Assembly: GCA_963700195.1 (NCBI GenBank)
Contig: CAVOWQ010000010.1
Location: 248,001 to 312,000, forward strand
Length of the DNA: 64,000 bases
Source of the DNA: AP-15 sp963700195
GTDB taxonomy: Bacteria; Pseudomonadota; Alphaproteobacteria; ATCC43930; CGMCC-115725
Direction of reading: 5' to 3'
Shown: positions 33,159 through 41,551 of the stretch, piece by piece
How positions within the stretch are numbered: position 1 is the first letter of the stretch
Layout: each line of letters begins with the position of its first letter
The notes under the pieces: generated by a model
The model's input: the letters and a program-made list of their open reading frames with translations, nothing else
Told to the model about the DNA's origin: nothing
Databases searched by the model: none
Position numbers and translations under genes: made by a program

Positions 33159-36100
33159 TCAGCTGCACCCGCTGGTCGCGCCGCAGGTGTCGCATTTGAG
33201 GCAGGTGCCGTTGCGGATCAGGGTGAAGTTGCCGCATTCGTCGCAGCTGTCGCCTTCGTAGCCCTTGATGCGGGCGGCGCGGATGCGTTCGAGGCGGAGG
33301 TCGCCCTCCGGCATTGGCGAGAGGGCGAGGGGGCCGTCGAGGTCGGGGTCGGTGAAGGCGGCGAGCGCGGTGGCGCGGCCGGCGCCGCCGTCGAGCACGG
33401 TCAGCTTGTGGCGCACGAAGCCGTTGGAGGCGGCGCGGCGCATCAGGTTCGATTCGGCTTCGCCCTTGCCGACCGTGTCGGGCATCAGATCGCCGGGCTG
33501 CACGTGGGCGAGGTCGCCGCGGTCGAGGTAGGAGATCGCCAATTCGCGGAAGAGGTAGTCGAGGATCGAGGTCGCCATCTTGATCGCGTCGTTGCCCTCG
33601 ACGATGCCCGACGGCTCGAAGCGGGTGAAGGTGAAGGCCTCGACAAACTCCTCGAGCGGCACGCCGTATTGCAGGCCGATCGAGATCGCGATCGCGAAAT
33701 TGTTCATCAGGGAGCGGAAGGCGGCGCCCTCCTTGTGCATGTCGATGAAGACTTCGCCGAGCCCGCCATCCTCGTATTCGCCGGTGCGCAGATAGACCTT
33801 GTGGCCGCCGACGACCGCCTTCTGCGTGTAGCCCTTGCGGCGGCTGGGCAGGCGCCGGCGCTCGCTCTGCCGCACGACGCGCTCGACGATCCTTTCGACG
33901 ACGCGCTCGACGATCCGCTCGGCGACGAGCGGCGCGCGCGCGGCCGGCGACTGCTCGAAGAACTCCTCGGCTTCCTCGTCGTCGCCCAACAGGCTGGAGG
34001 CCAAAGGCTGCGACAGTTTCGAGCCGTCGCGGTAGAGCGCGGTCGCCTTGAGGCCGAGGCGCCAGGACAGCATGTAGGCGTCCTTGCAGTCCTCGACCGT
34101 CGCCGCGTTCGGCATGTTGATGGTCTTCGAGATCGCCCCCGAGATGAAGGGCTGCGCCGCCGCCATCATCCGGATGTGGCTGTCGACCGACAATGAGCGC
34201 CGGCCGATGCGGCCGCACGGGTTGGCGCAGTCGAACACCGCCAGATGCTCGGGTTTGAGATGCGGCGCGCCCTCCAATGTCATCGCGCCGCAGCACCAGC
34301 TGTTGGCGGCGTCGATCTCGGCCCGGGCGAAGCCGAGCGCCGCCAACAGCTCGAAGCCGGGATCATCGAGCGCGCCCGGCGCGATCCCGAGACTGTCGAT
34401 GCAGAAAGCTTCGCCCAAGGTCCATTTATTAAACGTGAACTTGATGTCGAAAGCCGAGGCGAGCGCCGCCTCGACGGCGGCGAGCGCCCGGTCGTCGAAG
34501 CCCTTTTCCCTGAGGCTCTCGTGGTTGATGCTGAGGCGCGCCTTCGAGCGTGCCGTGGCCGAGCGCGTAGCGCTCGATCGCCGCGATCTCGGCGGCGCTG
34601 TAGCCGAGCGTCTGCAGAGCCTGCGGCACGGCACGGTTGATGATCTTGAAATAGCCGCCGCCGGCGAGCTTCTTGAATTTGACGAGCGCGAAATCCGGCT
34701 CGATCCCGGTCGTGTCGCAATCCATGACGAGCCCGATCGTGCCGGTCGGCGCCAGCACCGTCGCCTGGGCGTTGCGAAAGCCGTGCCGCTCGCCGAGCGC
34801 CAGCGCCGTGTCCCAGCTGCGCCGGGCGGCCGCGGCCAGCGCCGGGTCCGGGCAGTTCGCCGCGTCGAGCGGCACGGGCTGGATCGACAGCCCCTCGTAC
34901 GGATTCCCCTCTCCGCCCTCGGGGGGGAGAGGGAGGGGCCCATCGCGCAGCGATGGGAGGGTGAGGTGGGTCGCGCGGCCGTTCGGGACCGGGGCTCCCC
35001 CCACCTCACCCCGACCCTCTCCCCCCCGAGGGGCGGAGAGGGGGGTTTCGACCCCATGGGCCGCGCGGCGATGATTGCGGATGACCCGCAACATCGCCTC
35101 GCGGTTCTCGGCATAACCGGGGAAGGCGCCGAGCTCGCCCGCCATCTCAGCCGAGGTGGCATAACTCGACCCGGTCATCAATGCGGTGATGGCGCTGCCG
35201 ATCGCGCGGCCGGCGGCGCTGTCGTAAGGCAGGCCCATCGACATCAAGAGCCCGCCGAGATTGGCGTAGCCGAGGCCGAGGGTGCGGAAGTCGTAGGAGC
35301 GGCGCGCGATCTCTTTCGACGGGAACTGCGCCATCAGCACCGAAATCTCGAGGACGATCGTCCACAGCCGCACGGCATGCTCGAAGGCGGGAACGTCAAA
35401 GCTCCCATCCTCGCGACGGAACGCCATCAGGTTGAGGGAGGCGAGGTTGCACGCCGTGTCGTCGAGGAAATTATATTCCGAGCACGGGTTCGAGGCGTTG
35501 ATCCGGCCGCTCGCGGGGCAGGTGTGCCAGTCGTTGATCGTCGTGTCGAATTGCAGCCCGGGATCGGCCGAGGCCCAGGCGGCATGGCCGATCCGGTCCC
35601 ACAACTCGCGCGCCCGCAGCCGCTTGGCGATCTTGCCGTCGGTGCGCCGGGTCAATTCCCAGGTGCCGTCGTTCATGGACACGCTCGAGAAAATCGTCGG
35701 AGACCCGCACCGAATTGTTCGAGTTCTGCCCGGCGACGGTCAGATAGGCTTCCGATTCCCAGTCGGTGTCGTAGGTGCGGAAATCGATCTCGGTATAGCC
35801 CTGGCGAGCGAACTGGATGACCCGCTGGATGTAGCTTTCCGGGATCATCGCCCGGCGGGCGGCGCGGATCTCGCGCTTCAGCGCCGGGTTCTGCGCCGGG
35901 TCGATCCCCTCGCGGCACGCCGTCATGATCAGGTTCAAATGCCGGGCGGCGAGCTTTGAGCCGGCGACGAGCGCGGCGACCTTCTGCTCCTCGACGACCT
36001 TCCAATCGATAAAGGTCTCGATGTCGGGATGATCGATGTCGACGATGACCATCTTGGCGGCGCGCCTCGTCGTGCCGCCGGATTTGATCGCGCCGGCCGC

Positions 36101-36904
36101 GCGGTCGCCGATTCGCAGAAAGCTCATCAGCCCAGAGGAACGTCCGCCGCCGGACAGCGCCTCGCCTTCGCCGCGGATCTTCGAGAAATTCGAGCCCGAG
36201 CCGGAGCCGTATTTGAATAGCCGCGCCTCGCGCACCCAGAGGTCCATGATGCCGCCCTCGTTGACGAGGTCGTCGGCGACGGACTGGATAAAGCAGGCGT
36301 GCGGCTGCGGATGCTCGTAGGCGCTATTTGAAGCGTGCAATTCGCCGGTCTTGTGGTCGACGTAGTAATGACCCTGCGCCGGGCCGTCGATGCCATAGGC
36401 CCAATGGAGCCCGGTGTTGAACCATTGCGGCGAGTTCGGCGCGCCGATCTGCCGCGCGAGCATCAGGCGGATCTCGTCGTAAAACGCCGAGGCGTCGTCC
36501 TCGGCATCGAAATAGCCGCCCTTCCAGCCCCAATAGGTCCAGGTCCCGGCCATGCGGTCGAAGACCTGGCGCGCATCGGTTTCGCCGCCGTGGCGGGAGC
36601 TCTCGGCCGGCGCCGCGAGACCCCCCTCCCCGCCTTCACAGGGACCGGCAGTGCGCCGCCACAGCCAGGGCGGAAGGCCCTGTTCCGCAACCGGCGCCAG
36701 ACGCGCAGGCACACCGGCCTTGCGAAAGTATTTTTGCGCGAGGATGTCGGAAGCGACCTGGCTCCATTCGGCCGGCACCTCGAACCCCTCGGCCTGGAAG
36801 ACGACCGACCCGTCGGGGTTGCGGATCTCGCTGCTGGCGGTCCGGAACGGCACCGTTTCATACGGGTCCCGACCGGCCGTGGTAAAATGGCGCGCGATGT
36901 GCAT
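33159..36904 (-). pseudogene. nrdJ: B12-dependent (class II) ribonucleoside-diphosphate reductase, two frameshifts and an inserted repeat
   Basis: About 1,240 residues in three frames. The adenosylcobalamin enzyme makes deoxyribonucleotides. Part 1 (36904 to about 35690) has ARHFTTAGRDPYETVPFRT and NSPQWFNTGLHWAYG; part 2 (to about 34540) has NPCSEYNFLDDTACNLASLNL; part 3 has INHESLREKGF, KTINMPNAATVEDCKDAY and the C-terminal zinc-type CDECGNFTL...CLKCDTCGATSGC. The second shift is one extra base (GCGCCTCAGC); the first is +1 or -2. An extra segment of about 50 residues, encoded by a palindromic repeat, sits before YEGLSIQPVPLD. Start ATG 36904 follows GGGGAGAG. No cobalamin riboswitch was seen upstream. 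Confidence 0.9.
34906..35046. repeat. GC-rich palindromic repeat inserted in frame in nrdJ
   Basis: About 141 bases made of three nested inverted-repeat arms. The outer arm CCCTCTCCGCCCTCGGGG pairs with CCCCGAGGGGCGGAGAGG, and an inner arm GGGTGAGGTGGG pairs with CCCACCTCACCCC. Translated in the nrdJ frame it gives SAPRGGEGRGEVGG...THLTLPSLRDGPLPLPPEGG. A second copy with the same organisation and orientation lies at 40650-40790, and a short relative at 38238-38290. Confidence 0.88.
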
Positions 36905-37101
36905 TTCTCTCCCCAACCCCGCTGCCAGACGTAGTTGCTCGTCTCGCCCGAGCTACCAAATCTAGGTCATGGCCGAGAGGTCGGCAACCCATTTCGTAGG
37001 CGTTTCGGCAAAGCACACCATATGTTGCGCGAGAGCAACGCTTTACGCCCACCCGGGAACGGTGCGATAACCCGGCTGCGAGGTGAGGCACGGTTGGAGC
37101 A

Positions 37102-37476
37102 ATGACGCTCGGTACGCGTTTGTTGACCTGGTTGCGGGGCGAATTGGTCGGCACCGACAGCTACGGCAACCGCTATTACCGCGACCGCGGCGCGACACCG
37201 TTGCGACGCGGTGGCGGCAGGTTCAGCCGCGAGAAGCGCTGGGTCATCTACAACGGCGAGCCTGAGGGGTCGAAAGTGCCGCCTGAATGGCACGCTTGGC
37301 TGCACCATACGGTGAACGAGGTGCCGCGCGCCGACCGGTCGCGCTATCCCTGGGAGAAACCGCACGAGCCGAACATGACCGGCACGCCTTATGCCTATCA
37401 CCCGCCGGGCTCGGTCCTGCGCGGCGGCCACCGGGCCCGCGCCACCGGGGATTACGAGCCGTGGACACCCGAATAA
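37102..37476 (+). CDS. NADH:ubiquinone oxidoreductase subunit NDUFA12
   Basis: 124-residue supernumerary complex I subunit shared by alphaproteobacteria and mitochondria (NDUFA12/B17.2). Conserved blocks are LVGTDSYGNRYYRDR, RRWVIYNGEPEGSKVPPEWHAWLHHT in near-family form, and the ending WEKPHEPNMTGTPYAYHPPGS. It supports the taxonomic call. It is divergent from nrdJ and followed 16 bases later by mlaD in the same direction. Confidence 0.93.
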   Translation: MTLGTRLLTWLRGELVGTDSYGNRYYRDRGATPLRRGGGRFSREKRWVIYNGEPEGSKVPPEWHAWLHHTVNEVPRADRSRYPWEKPHEPNMTGTPYAYHPPGSVLRGGHRARATGDYEPWTPE

Positions 37477-37492
37477 CGCGGCTGCAGCAAAC

Positions 37493-37987
37493 ATGACCGG
37501 GAATGTGATCGAGACGGTGATGGGCGCCGTCGTGCTGGTCGTCGCTGCGGTATTCCTGTTTTTTGCGTACACGACGAGCCAAGTCAGGGCCGTACAGGGC
37601 TATCAGGTCACGGCTCAGTTCGAACGGGTCGGCGCGCTGCGCGATGGCGGCGACGTGCGGATCGCCGGGGTCAAGATCGGATCGGTCGTGTCCGAGACCC
37701 TCGATCCAAAGACATTTCTCGCAACCGTGCGGATGAGCATCGATCCGGCCTACAAACTCCCTGACGATACGGTGGCCGAGATCGTCTCCAACGGCCTGCT
37801 CGGTGAGCAATACATGTCGCTCGTCCCCGGCGGCGAAGACAAAACGATCCCGCCGGGCGGGCAGATCAAATTTACCCAATCCCCGGTCAGCCTCGAAAAC
37901 CTGATCGGGCAGATGATCTTTTCCGCACCCGGCGGACAGAAGAAGCCGGGCGAGGGTGAGGCGCCGCAGGGCGCTGCTCCGAAATAG
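37493..37987 (+). CDS. mlaD: outer membrane lipid asymmetry protein MlaD
   Basis: 164 residues: one N-terminal membrane anchor (ETVMGAVVLVVAAVFLFFAY) and an MCE domain (YQVTAQFERVGALRDGGDVRIAGVKIGSVVSETLD, NGLLGEQYMSLVPGG). MlaD binds phospholipid as part of the inner-membrane MlaFEDB complex; the MlaE and MlaF genes are not here. In many alphaproteobacteria mlaD sits alone between NDUFA12 and aat, as in this window. The C-terminus ends in a Gly/Glu/Pro tail. Confidence 0.9.
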   Translation: MTGNVIETVMGAVVLVVAAVFLFFAYTTSQVRAVQGYQVTAQFERVGALRDGGDVRIAGVKIGSVVSETLDPKTFLATVRMSIDPAYKLPDDTVAEIVSNGLLGEQYMSLVPGGEDKTIPPGGQIKFTQSPVSLENLIGQMIFSAPGGQKKPGEGEAPQGAAPK

Positions 37988-38000
37988 GCGGGATCGGGCA

Positions 38001-38225
38001 ATGTCGGACAGCGACGGCAGCGAATTCCCGGTCTGGCGCACGCCGGAAGGCGAGCCGGTCTCGTGCGTCGAAAAGATCAAGGTGCTGAACGAAAATCTCG
38101 CCGAGCTGAAGGAGCTGGCGCAGGAGGCGCTCGAGGATGCGGTGCTGATGGGATGCGACGAGCGGCAGGTGCGCGAGGTCCTTGCCGGCATCGTCGCCGG
38201 GATCGTCAACCCTTACCGCAAATGA
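38001..38225 (+). CDS. small conserved hypothetical protein
   Basis: 74 residues, no signal or membrane segment. After EFPVWRTPEGEPVSCVEKIKVL comes a helical stretch (NENLAELKELAQEALEDAVLMGC) and EVLAGIVAGIVNPY. Small proteins of this kind recur beside mlaD and the DUF2155 gene in alphaproteobacteria. Function unknown. Its stop overlaps the start of the next gene (AATGA). Confidence 0.7.
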   Translation: MSDSDGSEFPVWRTPEGEPVSCVEKIKVLNENLAELKELAQEALEDAVLMGCDERQVREVLAGIVAGIVNPYRK

Positions 38226-38728
38226 CGAGCGCGTATAGCCCCTCACCCAACCCTCGCCCCGCTTGCGGGGAGAGGGTTGGGGTGAGGGGCCTTGTCGCGG
38301 CGGCGCTGCTGGCGACAACGCTAGCGAAGCCGGCAGGCGCGGATATGACGCCGGAGCCGGTGGCGCTGCTGGAGGGGCTCGACAAGATCACCGCGCGCGT
38401 CTCGAAATTCGAGGCGCCGGTCGGCGCCCCGGTGCAATTCGGTACGCTCGCGATCCGCGTCCGCGATTGCGAGAAGAGCCCGCCGGAGGACACGCCGGAG
38501 AGCGCGGCGTTCGTCGAAATCGACGAAACCCGCCCGGGCGAGACCAGAAATCGCGTGTTCAGCGGCTGGATGTTCGCGTCGAGCCCCGCGTTGTCGGCGC
38601 TCGAGCATCCCGTCTACGACGTGACCTTGCTCGATTGCAGGGCGGCGAGCGGATCGCCGCGGGCCGCCTCCGGCAAAGCCAGCGGAAACGAAGCGCGACA
38701 GGAGAGCGCCGCGCCGAGCAAGCGATGA
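38222..38728 (+). CDS. DUF2155 domain periplasmic protein with repeat-derived leader
   Basis: 168 residues. The DUF2155 domain is complete: LEGLDKITARVSKFEAPVGAPVQFGTLAIRVRDCEKSPPEDTPESAAFVEI and VFSGWMFASSPALSALEHPVYDVTLLDC. It normally follows a signal peptide; here the hydrophobic core RGLVAAALLATTLAKPAGA is preceded by SPSPNPRPACGERVGV, which is the translation of a palindromic repeat at 38238-38290. The last 115 bases overlap aat on the opposite strand. The start ATG 38222 overlaps the stop of the preceding small gene. Confidence 0.85.
   Translation: MTSAYSPSPNPRPACGERVGVRGLVAAALLATTLAKPAGADMTPEPVALLEGLDKITARVSKFEAPVGAPVQFGTLAIRVRDCEKSPPEDTPESAAFVEIDETRPGETRNRVFSGWMFASSPALSALEHPVYDVTLLDCRAASGSPRAASGKASGNEARQESAAPSKR
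38238..38290. repeat. short palindromic repeat at the 5' end of the DUF2155 gene
   Basis: A nearly perfect inverted repeat: GCCCCTCACCCAACCCTC pairs with GAGGGTTGGGGTGAGGGGC around CGCCCCGCTTGCGGGGA. It shares the CCTCACCC(C)AACCCTC block with the two larger repeats at 34906 and 40650. It lies within the coding sequence and supplies about 17 residues of the leader. Confidence 0.85.
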
Positions 38729-39270
38729 TAGCGCGCGCGACTGATTTCGACCCCACCAAACTGCGCGAGGTGGGGGGTCAGAAACTGAGTGTCGAGAAGG
38801 CGGTAGCCGCCGAGCCGCAAGCGCGCGGCCAAATGCACGAGGGCGACCTTGCTCGCGTCGGTCGCGCGGCTGAACATGCTTTCGCCGAAAAAGGCCGCGC
38901 CGATCGCGACGCCGTACAGCCCGCCGACCAGCATGTCCCCGTGCCAGGTTTCGACGCTGTGCGCGGCGCCGCGGGCGAAGAGGCCGGCATAGAGCCGCAC
39001 GATCTCGTCGTTGATCCAGGTGTTGGGGCGTTTTTCGGTCGCCTCGGCGCAGCCGCGGATCACCTCTTCGAACGCGCTGTCGCAGCGGATCTCGAAATCG
39101 CCCCGCCGGACGACGCGGCGCAGCCGCTTCGGCACGTGAAAGGCATCGAGCGGCAAGATCCCGCGGCGCCGCGGATCGACCCAGAACAGCTCCGGGTCGT
39201 CCGCCGATTCGCCCATCGGGAAGATCCCGGCAGCGTAGGCGGCGAGCAGGATTTCTGGGGTCAGCCGCAA
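38614..39270 (-). CDS. aat: leucyl/phenylalanyl-tRNA--protein transferase
   Basis: About 218 residues; attaches Leu or Phe to N-terminal Arg/Lys of proteins, feeding the ClpS-ClpAP N-degron pathway. Motifs: LLAAYAAGIFPMGE, DPELFWVDPRRRGILPLD, THSVE-like AHSVETWHGDMLVGGLYGVAIGAAFFGESMFSR, ASKVALVHLA and LLDTQFLTPHLAQFG. TTG 39270 is chosen because the family begins LxLTPEILL; an ATG at 39330 would overlap accC by 44 bases. Its C-terminus is encoded antisense to the DUF2155 gene. Confidence 0.92.
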   Translation of the reverse strand: MRLTPEILLAAYAAGIFPMGESADDPELFWVDPRRRGILPLDAFHVPKRLRRVVRRGDFEIRCDSAFEEVIRGCAEATEKRPNTWINDEIVRLYAGLFARGAAHSVETWHGDMLVGGLYGVAIGAAFFGESMFSRATDASKVALVHLAARLRLGGYRLLDTQFLTPHLAQFGGVEISRARYHRLLGAALSCRASFPLALPEAARGDPLAALQSSKVTS

Positions 39271-39286
39271 CGCGCCTCGGCTCCGA

Positions 39287-40630
39287 TCACTTGGGCCGCT
39301 TGACGAAGTCTTCCAGCCAGTGGATGTCATAATCGCCGTCGATGAATTCCGGAGCGACGGCGAGACGCTGGTGCAGTGGGATCGTCGTGTCGATCCCGCC
39401 TATCACATATTCCTCTAGCGCGCGGCGCAGCCGCATCAGGCACTCGTTGCGACTCTTGCCGTTGATGATCAGCTTGGAGACCAGGCTGTCGTAAAAGGGC
39501 GGCACCTCATACCCGTCGTAGAGCGCGCTGTCGACGCGAACGCCGAGGCCGCCCGGCGGATGATAACCGGTCACCCGGCCGGGCGAAGGCCGGAACGTGT
39601 CGGAGTTCTCGGCATTGATGCGGCACTCGATCGCGTGGCCGCACAGGTTGATGTCGGACTGGCAATAACCAAACGGCACGCCGGCCGCGATGCGCAGCTG
39701 CTCGCGGACAATGTCGATGCCGCTGATCATTTCGCTGATCGGGTGCTCGACCTGCAACCGCGTATTCATTTCGATGAAAAAGAACTCGCCGTCCTGATAT
39801 AGGAATTCGATCGTCCCGGCGCCGCGGTAGCCGATCTCGCCGAGCGCCGCGACAGCCAGCGCGCCCAGCCGCTCGCGCTCCGCGCAGTTCAGCGCCGGGG
39901 AAGGGGTCTCCTCGAGCACCTTCTGGTGCGAACGCTGCAGCGAGCAGTCGCGCTCGCCGAGATGGATGACGCCGCCCTTGCCATCTCCGAGAACCTGGAT
40001 TTCGACATGTCGGGGCCGCTCGAGATGGCGTTCGAGATAGACCTCGCCGCAGCCGAAGAACGAAGCCGCCTCGTGTTGCGCAATCGGCAGCATACGGGCC
40101 AGCTCGGCGGCGTTCCGGGCCACCTTCATGCCGCGCCCGCCGCCGCCTGCGCTGGCCTTGATCAACACCGGATAGCCGATTGCGCCAATCGCCGCCTCGG
40201 CCGCCGCGACGTCACGCACGGCGCCTGCCGAACCGGGAACCGTCGGAATCCCGAGCTTGCGCGCGGCCTTTTTTGCCGCGACCTTGTTGCCCATCAGCCG
40301 GATGTGCTCGGCAGAGGGGCCGATGAAAGTGAAGCCGTGCTCCTCCACCGTCGCGGCGAAATCGGCGTCCTCGGCGAGAAACCCGAGACCGGGATGGATC
40401 GCATCGGCGCCGGTGATCGTCGCGGCCGAGAGGATCGCCGCGACATTCAGATAGCTGTCGCGCGCCGGCGGCGGCCCGATGCACACGGTCTCGTCGGCGA
40501 GCCGCACATTCATCGCATTGGCGTCCGCGGTCGAATGCACCGCGACCGTCTTGATCCCCATCTCGCGGCACGCGCGATGAATGCGCAGCGCAATCTCGCC
40601 CCGATTGGCGATCAGCACTTTGTCGAACAT
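39287..40630 (-). CDS. accC: acetyl-CoA carboxylase biotin carboxylase subunit
   Basis: 447-residue ATP-grasp enzyme that carboxylates biotin on AccB in the first step of fatty acid synthesis. MFDKVLIANRGEIALRIHRACR, KASAGGGGRGMKVARN (ATP lid), HLGERDCSLQRSHQKVLEETP, and EFFFIEMNTRLQVEHPISE are diagnostic. The start is ATG 40630; frame upstream of it belongs to a repeat. Normally accC directly follows accB; here a DUF559 gene and a palindromic repeat are wedged between them. Confidence 0.95.
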   Translation of the reverse strand: MFDKVLIANRGEIALRIHRACREMGIKTVAVHSTADANAMNVRLADETVCIGPPPARDSYLNVAAILSAATITGADAIHPGLGFLAEDADFAATVEEHGFTFIGPSAEHIRLMGNKVAAKKAARKLGIPTVPGSAGAVRDVAAAEAAIGAIGYPVLIKASAGGGGRGMKVARNAAELARMLPIAQHEAASFFGCGEVYLERHLERPRHVEIQVLGDGKGGVIHLGERDCSLQRSHQKVLEETPSPALNCAERERLGALAVAALGEIGYRGAGTIEFLYQDGEFFFIEMNTRLQVEHPISEMISGIDIVREQLRIAAGVPFGYCQSDINLCGHAIECRINAENSDTFRPSPGRVTGYHPPGGLGVRVDSALYDGYEVPPFYDSLVSKLIINGKSRNECLMRLRRALEEYVIGGIDTTIPLHQRLAVAPEFIDGDYDIHWLEDFVKRPK

Positions 40631-40634
40631 CGGC

Positions 40635-41120
40635 TTAGCCGCCCTTTCGCCCTCTCCGCCCTTTAGGGGGGAGAGGGAGGGGACCCGTCGCGCAAGCGAT
40701 GGGGAGGGTGAGGTGGGTCTCGGCAGGCGCTCTGGAATCCCCCACCTCACCCCAACCCTCTCCGCCCCCAAGGGCGGAGAGGGAGATTTCTAGTTCCCGA
40801 CGTACCGCCTCCAATACGCCCTCAATGTTTTCCATTACATCCCCATTCCAGAACCGGATTATTCGATAGCCGCGCCGGGCGATTTCCCGGCTCCGAAATT
40901 CATCCGCCCCAAGCGAGCTTGCATGCTGTCCGCCATCGAGCTCAATCACCAGCTTCGCCGCCGGACAGGCGAAATCCACAACGTATTTACCGATCGGATG
41001 TTGACGACGAAATCGGTTGGAAAGCCCGAGTTGCTGCAGCTCGCGCCACAGCCGCTTTTCAGCCTCGGTCATATCTCGCCGCAGGCGGCGCGCGAGTGCT
41101 GTCCTCCTCCGAACCCTCAC
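40635..41120 (-). CDS. DUF559 endonuclease-like protein with repeat-encoded C-terminus
   Basis: 161 residues. The first 110 or so form a DUF559 (Vsr/restriction-endonuclease-like) domain: TALARRLRRDMTEAEKRLWRELQ, FRRQHPIGKYVVDFACPAAKLVIELDGGQH (the D-x(n)-E active-site region) and RIIRFWNGDVMENIEGVL. The last 45 residues (LSALGGGEGWGEVG...THLTLP...GPLPLPPKG) are the translation of a palindromic repeat. The GTG start overlaps the accB stop (GTGA), so it is translated with the acc operon. Its stop lies 4 bases before accC. Confidence 0.85.
   Translation of the reverse strand: MRVRRRTALARRLRRDMTEAEKRLWRELQQLGLSNRFRRQHPIGKYVVDFACPAAKLVIELDGGQHASSLGADEFRSREIARRGYRIIRFWNGDVMENIEGVLEAVRRELEISLSALGGGEGWGEVGDSRAPAETHLTLPIACATGPLPLPPKGRRGRKGG
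40650..40790. repeat. GC-rich palindromic repeat between the DUF559 domain and accC
   Basis: Same order of arms as the nrdJ copy: CCCTCTCCGCCCTTTAGGGG, GAGGGTGAGGTGGG, then CCCACCTCACCCCAACCC and TCTCCGCCCCCAAGGGCGGAGA. The two copies agree closely in the arms and differ mainly in the centre. It is read in the same strand and frame as in nrdJ. Confidence 0.88.
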
Positions 41121-41551
41121 TCGATCAGCATCAGGACGGCGCCATACTCGACCGGCTGCGCGTCGGCAACCAGGATCTGCGCGACGCGGCCGGGGCGGTG
41201 CGCGCGGATCTGGTTCATCACCTTCATCGCCTCGATGATCAGCAAAGGCTGTCCCTCGGCGACCGAATCGCCGAGCCGCACGAAGGGCGGGTCGCCCGGC
41301 TGCGGTGCGAGATAGGCCGTCCCGACCATTGGCGCTTTGACTGTGCCGGGATGCTCGACCGGGCTCGAGCGGGCAGCGGCGGTGGCCGGGACCACTGCAG
41401 GCGCCGTTCCGCCTGGTACGCGGGCGATTCGGATGCGGCGATTGCCGATTGCGTATTCGATCTCGGTCAGGCCGGTTTCGGTCAGCAGCGCGGCCAGCGT
41501 GCGGATCAGGTCGGCGTCGGGAAAAGGCGGGCTACGGCCGCCGATCCTCAA
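41117..41551 (-). CDS. accB: acetyl-CoA carboxylase biotin carboxyl carrier protein
   Basis: 144-residue BCCP. The biotinyl domain carries the acceptor Lys110 in LLIIEAMKVMNQI, with VKAPMVGTAYLAPQPGDPPFV before it; the N-terminal part (DADLIRTLAALLTETGLTEIEYAIGNRRIRIAR) and the Ala/Pro linker are typical. The start is TTG 41551, which overlaps the aroQ stop (TTGA); no ATG is available. Codes the carrier that AccC charges. Confidence 0.93.
   Translation of the reverse strand: MRIGGRSPPFPDADLIRTLAALLTETGLTEIEYAIGNRRIRIARVPGGTAPAVVPATAAARSSPVEHPGTVKAPMVGTAYLAPQPGDPPFVRLGDSVAEGQPLLIIEAMKVMNQIRAHRPGRVAQILVADAQPVEYGAVLMLIE

Noticed and set aside
34084..35820. 578-codon open frame on the plus strand
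   Set aside because: Antisense to nrdJ, which has clear homology; low-complexity Arg/Gly/Ala sequence.
32960..36900. Cobalamin riboswitch for nrdJ
   Set aside because: The region upstream of the start (36905-37100) lacks the conserved B12-box and its core stems as far as I can read.
39271..39330. ATG start for aat at 39330
   Set aside because: It would overlap accC by 44 bases and add 20 residues without family similarity; TTG 39270 fits the family N-terminus.
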